Assembly (NCBI GenBank): GCA_003254905.1
Contig: QANU01066072.1
Span: 9,969 to 73,968, forward strand
Direction: 5' to 3'
Source of the DNA: Nissolia schottii
Taxonomy: Eukaryota > Streptophyta > Magnoliopsida > Fabales > Fabaceae
Length of the DNA stretch: 64,000 bases
Shown one piece after another: positions 1 through 11,623 of this stretch; positions within the stretch are counted from its first letter, which is position 1, and each line of letters opens with the position of its first letter. The notes under the pieces were generated by a model that saw only the letters and a program-made list of their open reading frames with translations, did no database searches and had not been told where the DNA came from. A program made the translations under genes and the position numbers.

Positions 1-28
1 CCTCCATGACATCATATCCACCTTTTAG

Positions 29-487
29 TCACCATACCCGCTTCAAATGCTGAGTCAAGACCATCAGGTGAATAGGGTGTCCTAGAGGCTTAACAACCAA
101 CACATCATGATGCAATGCTGATAAAGTGACTTTATCTTCAACAATAAACAGTACAGATGGTAGTACAACATCTCCCTGCTTACCTTTCACCATTGCCAAA
201 CGATCCCCATCTAGTCCATCATCCAACGATAAAGGTCTAGGCATATACGATCCTAACACTTTATCCCGGAATAATACCCTCCATGGACCTCCATTCCCCA
301 CCTTCTTCCTTCCCTGAGCCTTCAGACCACCCTCCAAAATCTCCCCTTCCTCGGCCCCAACCTCACTAGCAGCCTCACCGTGTTTCTCCCTCTCTTTACT
401 TTCTCTCTCATCTCCTTCTTGAAGATAAACTAGAACAAACTTATTTTTAATTGAGGACAATTTATGAATATTTGTGAAAAAAACCAC
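29..487 (-). pseudogene. LINE ORF1 (DUF4283-type) fragment
   Basis: The open frame ends in HHDVLVVKPLGHPIHL followed by LKRVW. This resembles the DUF4283 region of plant LINE ORF1 proteins, where a block like DALIVKLLGK..I....L..RL..LW is usual. Upstream lies an acidic, low-complexity stretch rich in E, K and G. Only about 150 residues are present, against several hundred for a full ORF1, and no zinc knuckle or reverse transcriptase follows inside the window, so it is a scrap that may continue beyond the left edge. The family match is from memory of the motif, not from a search. It could instead be a domesticated DUF4283 protein exon, but nothing nearby supports that. Confidence 0.5.
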
Positions 488-2770
488 AAAATGAGAGTGA
501 CATTAGACAAAAGGGAGTGACAATAGGCACTCCCTTACTTTAAAAGTAATCCATTTAATTACATAATAGTGTGCCGGTCAAATATTGCACATGAATAGAA
601 AAAAAGAAAGAAGAGAAAAACGATAATGTTAATGATTTTTAAAATAATTAAAAATTAAAAAAGGATTATTTATTAATAAAAAACTATCAAAACTATTTTT
701 GTAAACAAAAATTGAGCAGAAAAAAATATTATTTCCTCTCATTCTCTTTTTATATATAGATAATTGAATGATAGTACCATCCGTGAATAAAAATTAATCT
801 ATTTTTAAATATGTAGTCCTATGTTTAGTGTAATTAAGATATTAATTTCCTAAGGAAGAATATAATAACTTTTTTATTAACTAAACATAGAAATCAATGT
901 TGTAAAAATAAAATAAAATAGAAAGGCCAAAATTTAAATAATGCCAAAATTTAAATAATGAACAATTTTATAACTTAACCTGTGTTAGCATCGGATCCGA
1001 TGCGAATATTTTAGTTGTTGTTGAAAACTTCAAGGCATAAGCATTTTAATTTTCTTTCTTAAGTATAGAAATGATTCTTTATTAATGAATTTAATTGAAA
1101 TACATTAAATGAAGTTTATATTATTATTTAATTATTTATCAACACATTAATAAATACAGTTAACTATCATACAAACTACTTGAATGATCACTTAAATAAA
1201 ATGAAATTGTTTAGACGATTATATTAAAATTTTTACACTATCATGAATCAAAATTAAATTCTTAATCAATTTAGTTTTTTAAAAGAGAAATTCTTTTTGA
1301 TTCCCATCTGTAATCTGAATGTACATGTATAATGTAATCCTTCTATGAAGACGCGTGGAATGCTGCAACTCATCTCAACTCAAATAATATTTCTGCTGAT
1401 TTTTCTAATGATTATATATAATGAGGGTGAGTTTATCATAACCAACAAAATTGAGGAAGATACTAGAAAGTACATTGGAGGGTCCAGTGGACAGAAAATC
1501 GAGTCTCTCGCAATATTTCTTTATTGAAAACCAAAAATTATTTGTGATAATGACCTGTGAAGACCAAATTATTTACATCACACATACTCCAAATAATTAT
1601 TTTGAAACTAACATCATATAAAATTCGGACCATAAAAAATTAAATCATGGGCAATTTAAAAAGGCAAGTAACCGAAATTCGTTGAGCCAAGATGAACTAG
1701 CCCACTATATCACAAAATCCATTAACACATGAAAAAAAAAAAAAGAAATCAAAAGAGGGAAAGAAAAAAAATGGACCACCCAAGAGAAGGGTAAACATGG
1801 AAAGTAATAATAATAGACACGCGCTTTTTCACTGATGGGTCTACAAAAGCCAAGTCCCAATGTTTCTGATCTCTGTCTTATCTCTCTCTCTTTTTCCTCT
1901 TTTTTCGGTTCTCTAGAGCAAAGGTTTCGTACGAAGAGGGAGGAAGCCTCCACGTGGCACAAGGAGTTCAATTGAGAATGAAAAATATTTTGAATATTTA
2001 TATTTAATGTGTGTTATATAAATATTATTAATTATTAATGAGGTTATAAAAGTATTTTGTGTTTGTTAAGTATTATTTTTTATTTATTAATATTATTAAA
2101 ATATATAGAAAAATGTGTTAGTTTATTAATATTATTAAAATATAATTTAATATTATTAAAAAAATGTGTTAGTTAATCGATAGAAGTTATTGAGTTTTTA
2201 AAACTTGAACTCATTTCTAGATTTTTTTTTATGATTATTTATAAATTATCAAGGTTATTATATATCTAAAAAAGAATTAAAAATTGGAAAATATGCCAAT
2301 TTTTTTATGGGAGAATCCCCTTTGTATATGAAATAGATTAATTTATAGTTTTAAAAAAAATATATTTTTGAATACTTTAAATTTAAATGGTTGTAAATCA
2401 CAAATTAAATTTGCTCCACGAATATATAAATATTTTTTATCGGTAAATAACATGTGCACTCAATTATTTTAAGACATTGTATTAACTCATAAAATATTTA
2501 TTATTAAATAAAATTCATGAAAGTTTTATTAGAATCACATCTAGCCTAATAAAATGAGGCAACGCAACTAGTTCCCAAGTAATTTCTATTTGTCTGAAGG
2601 GTGTAAAGAGGGTTTTTGGAGGGTGACCTTCTATAGGCGGTAACCCGATAACTTTTGACCGGGTGGTCCGGTTGTGTGGTCAAAAGGCAAGTTAAGATAT
2701 AAGGGGGGTTTAAGGGGGAACTTGTTGCGTGGTTTTTGTTGATGGGTATTGTGGGTTTGGGTGGGTTTTT
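488..2770. other. AT-rich intergenic DNA, no gene seen
   Basis: I see no conserved coding frame here. The stretch is AT-rich, with an 18-bp direct repeat around 922-960 and an imperfect 39-bp tandem repeat around 2083-2171 (TTATTAATATTATTAAAATA twice, each copy followed by AATGTGTTAG). A pyrimidine-rich stretch lies at about 1870-1915. The last few hundred bases, from about 2560, are less AT-rich and probably hold the promoter of the downstream TRP-like gene. Confidence 0.5.
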
Positions 2771-2776
2771 GTCCTC

Positions 2777-2825
2777 TTTTATAAACTCTATCCATCTATC
2801 TTTCTATTTCAATCTCTCATAAAAG

Positions 2826-2857
<32 letters not shown>

Positions 2858-4187
2858 GGGGAAAAAAATTGAAGCTTTTTATTACATATATGAGAGAGAG
2901 AGAGAAACAGAGGAAGCTCAGAAGTTTGGGGTGGTTTAAGATTCCGAAATTCCCTTTATAGATCTCTCTGCATTTTCTCTCGACAGATTCGGCAAGAGTT
3001 TGCACACATTTTTCTCTTCTTCTTTTTTTTTTTCATGTGGAGAACACTTGATCAGGGATCGTTGCTTCCAATGTTGTTCTCTTGAGCAGGTGAGGTCTTG
3101 TTGCATGTCATGAATTCTGAATTTTGGGTCCTTTTCTGTCTCTGCCTTTTTGATTTTTTTCTTCTCGGGTTCGAGCCGGGGATGGAGATTGCTTGTTAGC
3201 TCTGCACAGCTCGCGTGTTTGGGTTCTGGAGATGCAGAGCGAGCGAGGAATTGTGGTAGCTTGTACGCGCAATTTTCTGGTCCTCGGAGGCTTTTTCTTT
3301 CTATTTTTGTTTTGTTTCTCGGAAAATGATGGGGTTGAGTTGAGAATTGAGATCCGATCGCGGAAGTTTGGCTGATTTTGTTGTATGCGACCGGTTTTTG
3401 TTTGTTTAGAAATGAAAGTTTTGATTTTTTTTTTTTGGGTTCGGTTGGGGTGCCTTCAGGGTCAATGATTTGACCTGAAATTCTTCAGTTTTGAGAGCAC
3501 GCGAGCTTGGAGGATCGGAAATGAGTTGTTGTTTGTGTTCTGATCTCTTTCACAATTACCACGCAGCAACTTGATGCGGCCTATAGCAGCTGTTTCTGGT
3601 TGTGTGATGATGATGAGTTTTGTGATCCTTCTGCTCTTTGAATTGTGATTTTTCTCCACCCTTTTTGGTTGTGATCATGGATTCACATGCGATTCCCTTA
3701 TTTTCTGACACCTCAGGAACCGATCATGGAATCNTGATGGGCGATTTTGGAAGTTGCTTTAAATCTTACCTTGATTGTCATCTTTCCTTGCCATGTTGCT
3801 GTTATAAACCTTCCTTTTTTTACCTTCGTGTTTGATGAAAACAAAGAATTGAATGGGAGAGGTCTTGTTTATCTCTTCTGAATCTATATAAATGGGAATT
3901 GTCCCTGTTAGTTTATTGTAGCTTTTATTATTCAAGTAGGATTCTGTTGTTGTATCTAGTATGCAAAGAGCCAATAACTGTTTGGTGCATTTAATCATTT
4001 ATATTTATTCTATAGTTGCAAATGCCTTACTGCAGTGGTAGCCTGACCAATCTTTCTTAATGAGCAAAATCTAGTAAAAATGTGACGGTTAAATTGATAT
4101 ATGGGTCTTCTTTCAATATTATGGCAGTGACGAGAATCTGGTGTGCTGTTGCTTCTGATTATTTGATGATCTATATATGTTTAAACT
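2777..4187 (+). promoter_or_regulatory. Promoter and 5' UTR (with intron) of the TRP-like gene
   Basis: TTTTATAAAC at 2777-2786 is a candidate TATA box. It is followed by a purine-rich leader with a GA repeat near 2890-2905, common in plant leaders. GAGCAG|GTGAGG at 3084-3095 looks like a splice donor and ATGGCAG|TGACG near 4127 like its acceptor, which gives a roughly 1 kb 5' UTR intron (3090-4127). In the resulting leader an ATG at 4166 lies 22 bases before the main start and opens a 27-codon frame that ends at 4249, inside the main coding exon. An unresolved base sits at 3734 in the proposed intron. Transcript start and UTR splicing are inferred. Confidence 0.5.
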
Positions 4188-7100
4188 ATGGTGTTGAAGA
4201 AGAGGCTAGATTATGGATTCAACGGCTTTCAAGTCCCCCGGATACCTAGAGGCCCTAGATCTGCGAGAGTAAGTACTTGCTGCAACTATGGGAAGTATTT
4301 TTCGTTTCCCATTTTGGTGTTTTGAACTCTATTTTAATATCTATAAGTTTGATAATTGTTCAGAGGAGGGGTCCTTCCAAGAAATTCAATGAGGACGATC
4401 AAGCTTGTGCCTTTGAACTACTTGCGTTAGCTGGTATGTTGTTGCAAGAGAGCGAAAGTTCTGCCTCTAGCAATGCATCTGAAGGAAATCACCAGTCTGT
4501 ATTTAGCCAAGGTGTCATCGAGCAAGATAGACAAGATGAAGTTAAACCCCTAACAACTGAGGTGGCCTCACCAAAATGTATTCAGAAACCTCGTCTGCAT
4601 GCTAATGCTGATCATGTACAAGGATGTATTTCACCTGATAAAAATTCTGACCGTAGGGATAAAGTTGGAGCTGACGTGAAGTCTGAAATTTGTGAATGGG
4701 ATAGTAAATTTGGACGTTATTCTAATAGATTAGCAGAAGCACCTGACAATTTTAGGGAGTCTTGTGATGGTGATGTAAACAATGGACTTAGACAGGAAAA
4801 GGAGGCTAGCAGTTCAGGCTTTCAGGGATCGACTTCGGCTGATAAATGTAGTCTGAAAGATCAATTGAAACTGAATGAGTCTCCGGCACTAATTGACTCA
4901 AACAGTAATGCTAAATCTCCATTTTGTAGGGAGTCTTTTCCCAGTGCTTCCTACTCCAAGCATGGGAATATTAAGTTAGGTTTTAGAGATGATGACGAAA
5001 ACTTTTTAAGGCGCAGCAAGGTATGCACCAAGTCAAAGGCTTTTAGGTCTCCGCGACACATTGCACACCGCAGAATCAGGAAGCATCTGTTTCCCAAACA
5101 CTGGAAGGCTGCTCCAAAGTTGAAGGACTATGAACTTTCTAGATCTGGTAAGAACTTGAAAACCTACTAACAAATGCTTCATTATCCTGTGCATTCTATG
5201 TCAACAAGTGTGTTTGTGTTTCTCACTGAAAGTAATATAGAATTTGTAGATATGGGAGTGAAATCACGTTATCATAAAAGGAAGACTTGTCACGGTTTCG
5301 AAAGATCTGAGCACAAGACTCGTATTAAGAGGAGGAAAATCGTTGACCGGGTTTCAGGGGTAACTTCTGATGGAGGATTCAGCAGTGAGAGTGTGTCTAA
5401 TTCACCTGAGAAGGGAATGGATGGAGACAAGCCGAGCTCATCTGCAAAACTGCATGTACCTAAGGATTCTCGAGGTAACTATTTGTCTGATGTTTATTCA
5501 TTTTGCTCATCTTGATTGTTCATTACACACAGTGGTAATTTTTGTGCTTTGTATTCCTTGTGAACAGTGAAGTTTAGCATTAAGTCACTAATGATACCGG
5601 AGCTTTATATTGAGGTTCCTGAAACATCAACTGTTGGATCTTTGAAGGTATAAATAGAAACAGCCAAAGATAGAGATTCCTCTATTTTTATTTTTTATTT
5701 CAGAAAAATTATTACTGTTGTCTTCTTAACCTCATTCACTCCTCAAGTGGGACGGGTCACACTTTTTCTCACTATAGGATTCCCCTTTTTCTGTCTGTAT
5801 TCAACAATACTATCCTTTAACTAATTCCTTATTCAACTCGTTTGGTTCTAACCTTGTGTTATGTATGTTTATAAATTTTTGTAGAGCACAATCATGGAGG
5901 CGGTGATGTCTATACTTGGAGGTGGTGTACATGTTGGTGTTCTTCTTCAGGAGGAGGAGGTCAGAGATGACAATAGAACACTCATGCAGACTGGTATATC
6001 TTGCAAAGAAAATCTTGACACCCTCGGTTTCATGTTGGAGCCCAGTTCTCTACAAGATTCTGCGGCTGTTTGTGAAACATCACAGCCTTCCGGGTGAGCC
6101 AAACTCCTTAACATTGTTTCATTTTTATTTTCTAGTCTTTAAATGAAATTTGATTGTGGTTCAGCTCTATTCAGTTGAATTTTAACTTTTACTCAATAAC
6201 TAATATCATTATCTGGAATTTCTAGGTCCCCTGAAACTCCGGTTTTAGATTCAGGGATTACTGATCCATTGCGTGACTCTTCCTTGCTTACAAATCCAAG
6301 CAACCTAGTTGAAAGTAACCATGAGTCTACTTCTTCCCCCGCTGACCCTATAGTTGATGAAGTAACACCTGATTCAAGAGCGCTTGTAGTTGTTCCATCT
6401 ACCACAGAAGCATTAGCTGTGGTTCCTGTGAGTCAGAAAACCAAGCGCTCTGAGTTTGTACAGCGTCGAACCAGGAGACCGTTCTCTGTGTCTGAGGTAG
6501 AAGCACTTGTTCATGCTGTTGAGGAACTTGGAACCGGAAGGTTAGATGTGTTACAAATATCAGCTTTACCTGCATACTAGACAGAAAAACTGGTGTGCTG
6601 ATAATGTTTACACCATGCAGGTGGCGTGATGTTAAGTTTCGTGCTTTTGAGGATGCAGACCACAGGACTTATGTAGACTTGAAGGTACACCATTTCTTTC
6701 CTTCCCTCTCTAGGCACAAAGTGATCTTCCAACTTTAGGGATCACTTTACTTGGAAACTATTATATCACAGAAAAAGGTATTAGAGTACTTGGGTTTGGC
6801 CTCTGATTATTGTTGGGATAATATGATTTATTTATTTTGTCCCTAGATTTGTGTGTGTGATTGCCTAAATATGGTCCTTATGGTTAGTTTATGGTTGCTT
6901 TAAAAGAAAATTTGGTACATTTGCATTGATTCAATAGAATTTTATGGTTAATTTTGTTTTCAGAGGCATATTGCAATGACTTCTTAATTACCACATGACC
7001 TAATGGATTGGTATAAGTGCAGGATAAATGGAAAACATTAGTGCACACTGCAAAAATATCCCCTCAACAGAGGAGAGGGGAGCCAGTGCCCCAGGAGCTA

Positions 7101-7253
7101 TTGGACAGGGTTTTGGCGGCGCATGCTTACTGGTCCCAGCGCCAAACCAGGCAGCATGGCAAGCATCAAGCTGGACCTGGAGCCTTGAAGATTACAGAAG
7201 CCTCAGCTGAAAGACCAAACATTGAAGGTGTCCAACCACTTGTGATGGTGTAG
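4188..7253 (+). CDS. Telomere repeat-binding protein (TRP/TRFL, telobox Myb)
   Basis: Eight coding exons join into 662 codons: 4188-4268, 4364-5147, 5250-5474, 5568-5647, 5885-6093, 6226-6540, 6621-6684 and 7023-7253; all introns are GT-AG. The start MVLKKRLDYGFNGFQVPR matches the conserved N-terminus of plant TRP1/TBP1-type proteins. A basic, NLS-like stretch (about residues 290-325) follows a Ser-rich linker. Residues about 364-455 form the family's ubiquitin-like domain (ELYIEVPETSTVGSLK, then GGGVHVGVLLQ and LDTLGF). Residues about 545-605 are the C-terminal Myb domain, with RRPFSVSEVEALVHAVEELG and the telobox signature VDLKDKWKTLVHT split over exons 7 and 8. Family members bind double-stranded TTTAGGG repeats in the nucleus. 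Length fits the family (about 550-700). I am sure of the family; the particular orthologue is not assigned. Confidence 0.93.
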
Positions 7254-8268
7254 AAAAAAGGGACTTTGTTTAATCACAGACTTGTACATTTTTAGTTCAA
7301 TTTCATGTAATTTCTCCTCACTCCAAAATTCTTTTTGCCAGCCTTTCTAATTGGCATGCGGGTTGGCATTTTGTAAATGATTTCATGCAATAAGGTTGTT
7401 CTTACCAGGAACTTGATGTGTTCTTTGATTATTTTTTTTTTGTTAATTCATTTCCATTTATGAATGTATGTAGAAATGTTAAAAGAACATGATATAGCCT
7501 TAACAATGGAAAAGGAAAAAAAAAAAAAAAAGGTTCTCTTTGTTAGTATTTGTAGTTCTACATTAATGGAAGTTCTTGTTACTATTTGTTTGATAATTTC
7601 CTTTTTTACAAGCTTGATACTTACTACTCTTATGCTTGCTGCATTCTGTTAGTACTATTTTGTTGGTTAATTTTTGCTAATTGCTCTCATAAAAGGGGAA
7701 AAAAAGAGTGCAATCAATTGGGACCTTATGAAAATAATCAAACGATCTAATTTTAGTCTTTGATTTCGTTAATGATTGAGTGTTACCAAATGAATCATAA
7801 TTGTTTTGCACAACTACTTTGGTGTGAATAACTTGCAAAACTGAAATCCTATATTATGTACAATAATAGCGCATGGGCGGGGCCCACCATTATTGTGATG
7901 GTCGTGAGTTGTTCTTATTCACTTTATTTTGGTGTGACTAAATTAAGAAGTAGATGAAGACAAGGTGAACTTGAGGACATTGTGGGTGAAGTGGAGAATA
8001 TTCCCTCGCTATTGAGATCCTTATCCATATTTTACACGAAACTCGGGGTTCATATGCACCATGCAAAAAATAAATTATTCCATTAAAAATAATTTTTCCC
8101 CAGAGAGAAAATCGTTATATTTTTTTATGGCTGAAAAGACAGTACAGCATTGGTTACCATTATGGTTTTAGTTTGATTTGATATATGATGTGGCGTTCAC
8201 TTTATCAATTTTTAATAGCATAATTTGTAATATATTTTGTTTTATTAAAATAATATCAGAAGTATTAC

Positions 8269-8303
<35 letters not shown>

Positions 8304-8810
8304 ATCAGAAGAAACTTAAATACAGTTGGATTCAGTAATTAACACAAATTTCCAAATGAATATTTACGATATGTATATTTCTATTTAAAATGAAAATTTT
8401 ATTAAATGTTACAACCCTAACAATTACATTTCATTTGAAAATTATTCATTAGTAAGATAAAACAAGTTATTTCTCAATGCATCTAAAAATTCTATACCAC
8501 GAAAATCCATCTCAAAATTGAAATCTAAAAGGCTATCGCTCCATTATTTTAAATTTTATATTGGTAATTAATTTAATATTTAAATAAATATTTAGGATGC
8601 TTCCATTTTTGGAATAAAGTTTAATGTCTTTTTTCCTATTAAAATAAATGTCAATAATTGATAATCTAATTGTTATTGTCTTGCTCATGATTGAGAATCT
8701 CAAGCTCTCTTAGGTTAGGATCAATCTACATTCCCCTCCCCAGGTCCATCATTATTATACATAGAAGGGGTATGAAATAGACTGGAAGGTTATTGAAGGC
8801 TATTAAGTAG
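7254..8810. other. 3' UTR of TRP-like gene, then intergenic DNA
   Basis: The first ~150 bases after the stop should be 3' UTR; GCAATAAGG near 7388 is a plausible weak polyadenylation signal. The rest is AT-rich with no convincing coding frame. It holds an A-run near 7516-7532 and a (TA)n microsatellite at about 8274-8300. Confidence 0.5.
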
Positions 8811-9881
8811 TGTTTGGTAAGTGTCTCGAGAGAAAAAAAAATATGAAGGTGTGGGGACAACAAAGGCACGCCCTTTGCGTCTTTTCATTTTACAAAAACA
8901 AAAATTAACTTAAAACTCGTCTCCAAGGGAATGGAATAAATGCTCATTTGGTTTCATTGACCATAAAATAGAGGAATTGGAGAATGAGGTCTACAAGTTA
9001 GACGTAGAGCTCGAAGAAGGTGGGTAAGAATAGGAATTAAGTGAAAGGAGATTGGCTCTTGGTAGCTATCTTATTCTATGGCATGTGAGGAAGGCAGACT
9101 ACCAGAGACAATTATCAAGAGGAGGCAAAGGTGGAATGGGTGGACCAAATAAAAGACAATTTGAGATGTGTGGAGGTAAATATGCCAATAACCTATTTAG
9201 GTATTCCATTGGGGGAAAATCCTAATTGTATAGTAACATGGAATCCTATCATTGAAAAAATTGATAAGATGTTGTGTGGTTGGACGACCAGTTTATTTGG
9301 CAGGGAGATTAGTGCTTATAAAAGTGGTGCCCAATAGTTTGTTAATGTACTATCTTAGTTTTTTCAAGATGCCTAAATTGGTGGCAAAGAAAATTATCTC
9401 AATTCAAGCAAGGTTTTTTTGAGTCAAAATAAGGAGAAAAAAGGAATCCCCCTTTTAAAGTGGAGAAATGTTCAAATGCCAAAAGAATTTGGAGGTTTAT
9501 GTGTTGGTGATATTTTAATGAAGAATGCTACATTATTATTGAAGTGGAGATGAAGGTTTTCAGAAGGGGATCTCCATTTTGAAAAAGAATTATGGGTCAT
9601 GCCATAACTTAGATACTCGTTAAACTTTGTCTATATGATGGCGGGGAATGGAGGTCAAACTTTATTTTAGAAGGATAAACGGGTGGGTGATGGTGTGCTA
9701 ATGGATACATTCCCACGATTGTATACGATTTTACTACAAACAGATTCTTATAATGGGGAGTGTGGGTTTTGTGATGGGGTAAGTTGGGTGTGAGAACTGA
9801 GTTAGAGGCGAGAGTTGTTTGAATGGGAAAGGTCATTATCTTCTTTGTAGATACTATTAAAACAAGTGGCATTAGACAAAG

Positions 9882-11196
9882 TGTAATGACCCTTGGAAAA
9901 AAAAAAGAGGGGCACGTCTTGCGCGAGATGTAGGGGCATCTTGCGCGAGAAATGTAGCCATCGCGCACGAGATACAAGTCAGAGAGCCAGTGCGTTGTAG
10001 TGCCCTAGGCGCGCTGCAGCACGTTGGGAATTAGTCCCACATCGTTTCTAGCTGGAGAATGGGGTCTCCTCCTCCCCCTATATATAGATGCTTCTTGTGA
10101 ATGTTTAGATTTGTTAATTCACTCTAGAGCTTAAGATGTCACACTCTTGTGAGTGACTTTCTTCACGGTCTATTTTAGACTATGTATTTTTTTTAAAGTT
10201 ATTTATTTATTTTAGCATTATTTTATTTATGCATGTTTTATAAAATCCTAGGAGGTGAAATTTATTATTTTATTTATGTATTTATGAAGTTAGTTATTCT
10301 TTTATTTAATTAATTATTTTCTCATGATTATTTATTTAAAAACTCTTTATTTATGAAATAGATATTTACGAAGCTATTTTAGAAAATCATGAAATTATTT
10401 TAGAATTACATGAGACCACATACTTTACCGCATTAAATATATTCATGTTGTGTGTGTAAGATTAGTATTAAACAATATACATATTCATATTGTTGATTAA
10501 ACCTTTAACAAAAAGACTATGGTTAAGGAAAGATTCTAGTGAGAGAAGACTTATGTTAAGGAAATGTTCTAGCTAAGTACAAGACTTGGTACTTAAGATG
10601 TCCATTGTGACGTATCTCTCTTACCTGGGAACCTCCTTAAGCATGAGATCTTAGTCTACTTTTATTTTTCCAAGATAAAACACTTAAAGATATTAAGTCA
10701 TGTTATACTATCAGTATTAGTTAAAGGATTATGTTATCATGTTATGTTGTGTATTTAAAACTGTTTTCATGGGAGTGTATCTAAGATAGAATTGTAAGTC
10801 ATCGACAACCTACGTTAACCCTAATATACCTTGTATGATTGTAAAGTAGAATATGATTGATGTAGATTTAGGGCAAGACCGTAAAGCTCGGACATGACAG
10901 TCCGTGATGCCCGGTGTCATGTATCATGTCATGTAGATTAGGGCAAGACCGTAAAGCTCAGACATTTCAGGAATAGCTAAACCGTAATGCTCAGAACGTC
11001 TATCTAGAGAACTCTCAACTGATTATAATTTCAAATGCTTTTATGTATTAGTTATTATTATAGAAATGTTTCATGCTTTTTATATATTATGTAAGTGTCT
11101 CTTGTCGCCGTGCAGACGACCATTCGTAGCATCGTAGCAGAACATAGAGTTTATGCCGTGCATGCCGCTCACGTCCCTAAGTTGGGGTGTGATAAC
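9882..11196. mobile_element. Solo LTR inside the LINE
   Basis: About 1.3 kb begins TGTAATGACCC and ends GGGGTGTGATAACA, the imperfect inverted ends expected of a gypsy-type LTR. The flanking LINE reading continues cleanly across it (ALDK before, DGEDSTHWRHHPSG after), which shows that it is an insertion. The flanks ACAAAG and ACAAGG suggest a 5-bp target duplication that has since mutated, so the exact ends are uncertain by a few bases. CCTATATATAGATG near 10078 is a good TATA box. A repeated motif, GGGCAAGACCGTAAAGCTC, occurs at about 10871 and 10939. No internal gag-pol is present. Confidence 0.6.
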
Positions 11197-11396
11197 AAGG
11201 ATGGTGAAGACTCAACTCACTGGCGTCACCATCCATCAGGGGTGTTCTCAGTGAGATCGCGTGTAGATCATATGAACGTGCCGCTATGGTGTTGAGGAGA
11301 AGATGGAAGAACTTGCAACAATTTGGAAAGGAGTAGTGCCGCCAAAAGTGGAAATACTAGTATGGTTTATTCTTTAAGGGAGGTTGAATACAAAAG

Positions 11397-11623
11397 GAGT
11401 TCTGCTACACGTACACCCTAAACCATACACCATACATACACCTCGTATTTATATACATAAAGTTTGTGTTTTAACACATGTAATGTTTGTGCACTTAATT
11501 AAGTATAGTTAGGAGTATCATTTACAAATTTGTAATGTTTCTGCACTCGTGATAATAAAGTTTGTGTATTATTAATGGTGTATGTATGAGTGTATGAAAT
11601 TGGGTGTACATGTAGCATTTTTG
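11397..11623. mobile_element. 227-bp MITE with 9-bp target duplication in the LINE
   Basis: ATACAAAAG occurs directly at both sides (11388-11396 and 11624-11632). The element starts GAGTTCTGCTACACGTACACC and ends with its inverted copy GGTGTACATGTAGCATTTTTG; the similarity extends about 40 bases inward (CATACATACACC / GGTGTATGTATG). Removing it and one copy of the 9-mer restores the LINE zf-RVT reading GRLNTKDRLHKMGII. A 9-bp duplication is typical of Mutator-like elements, so a MULE-type MITE is the best guess. Confidence 0.75.

Noticed and set aside
9609..9977. 122-codon minus-strand frame
   Set aside because: It crosses the LINE/LTR junction at 9882, so it cannot be a conserved unit.
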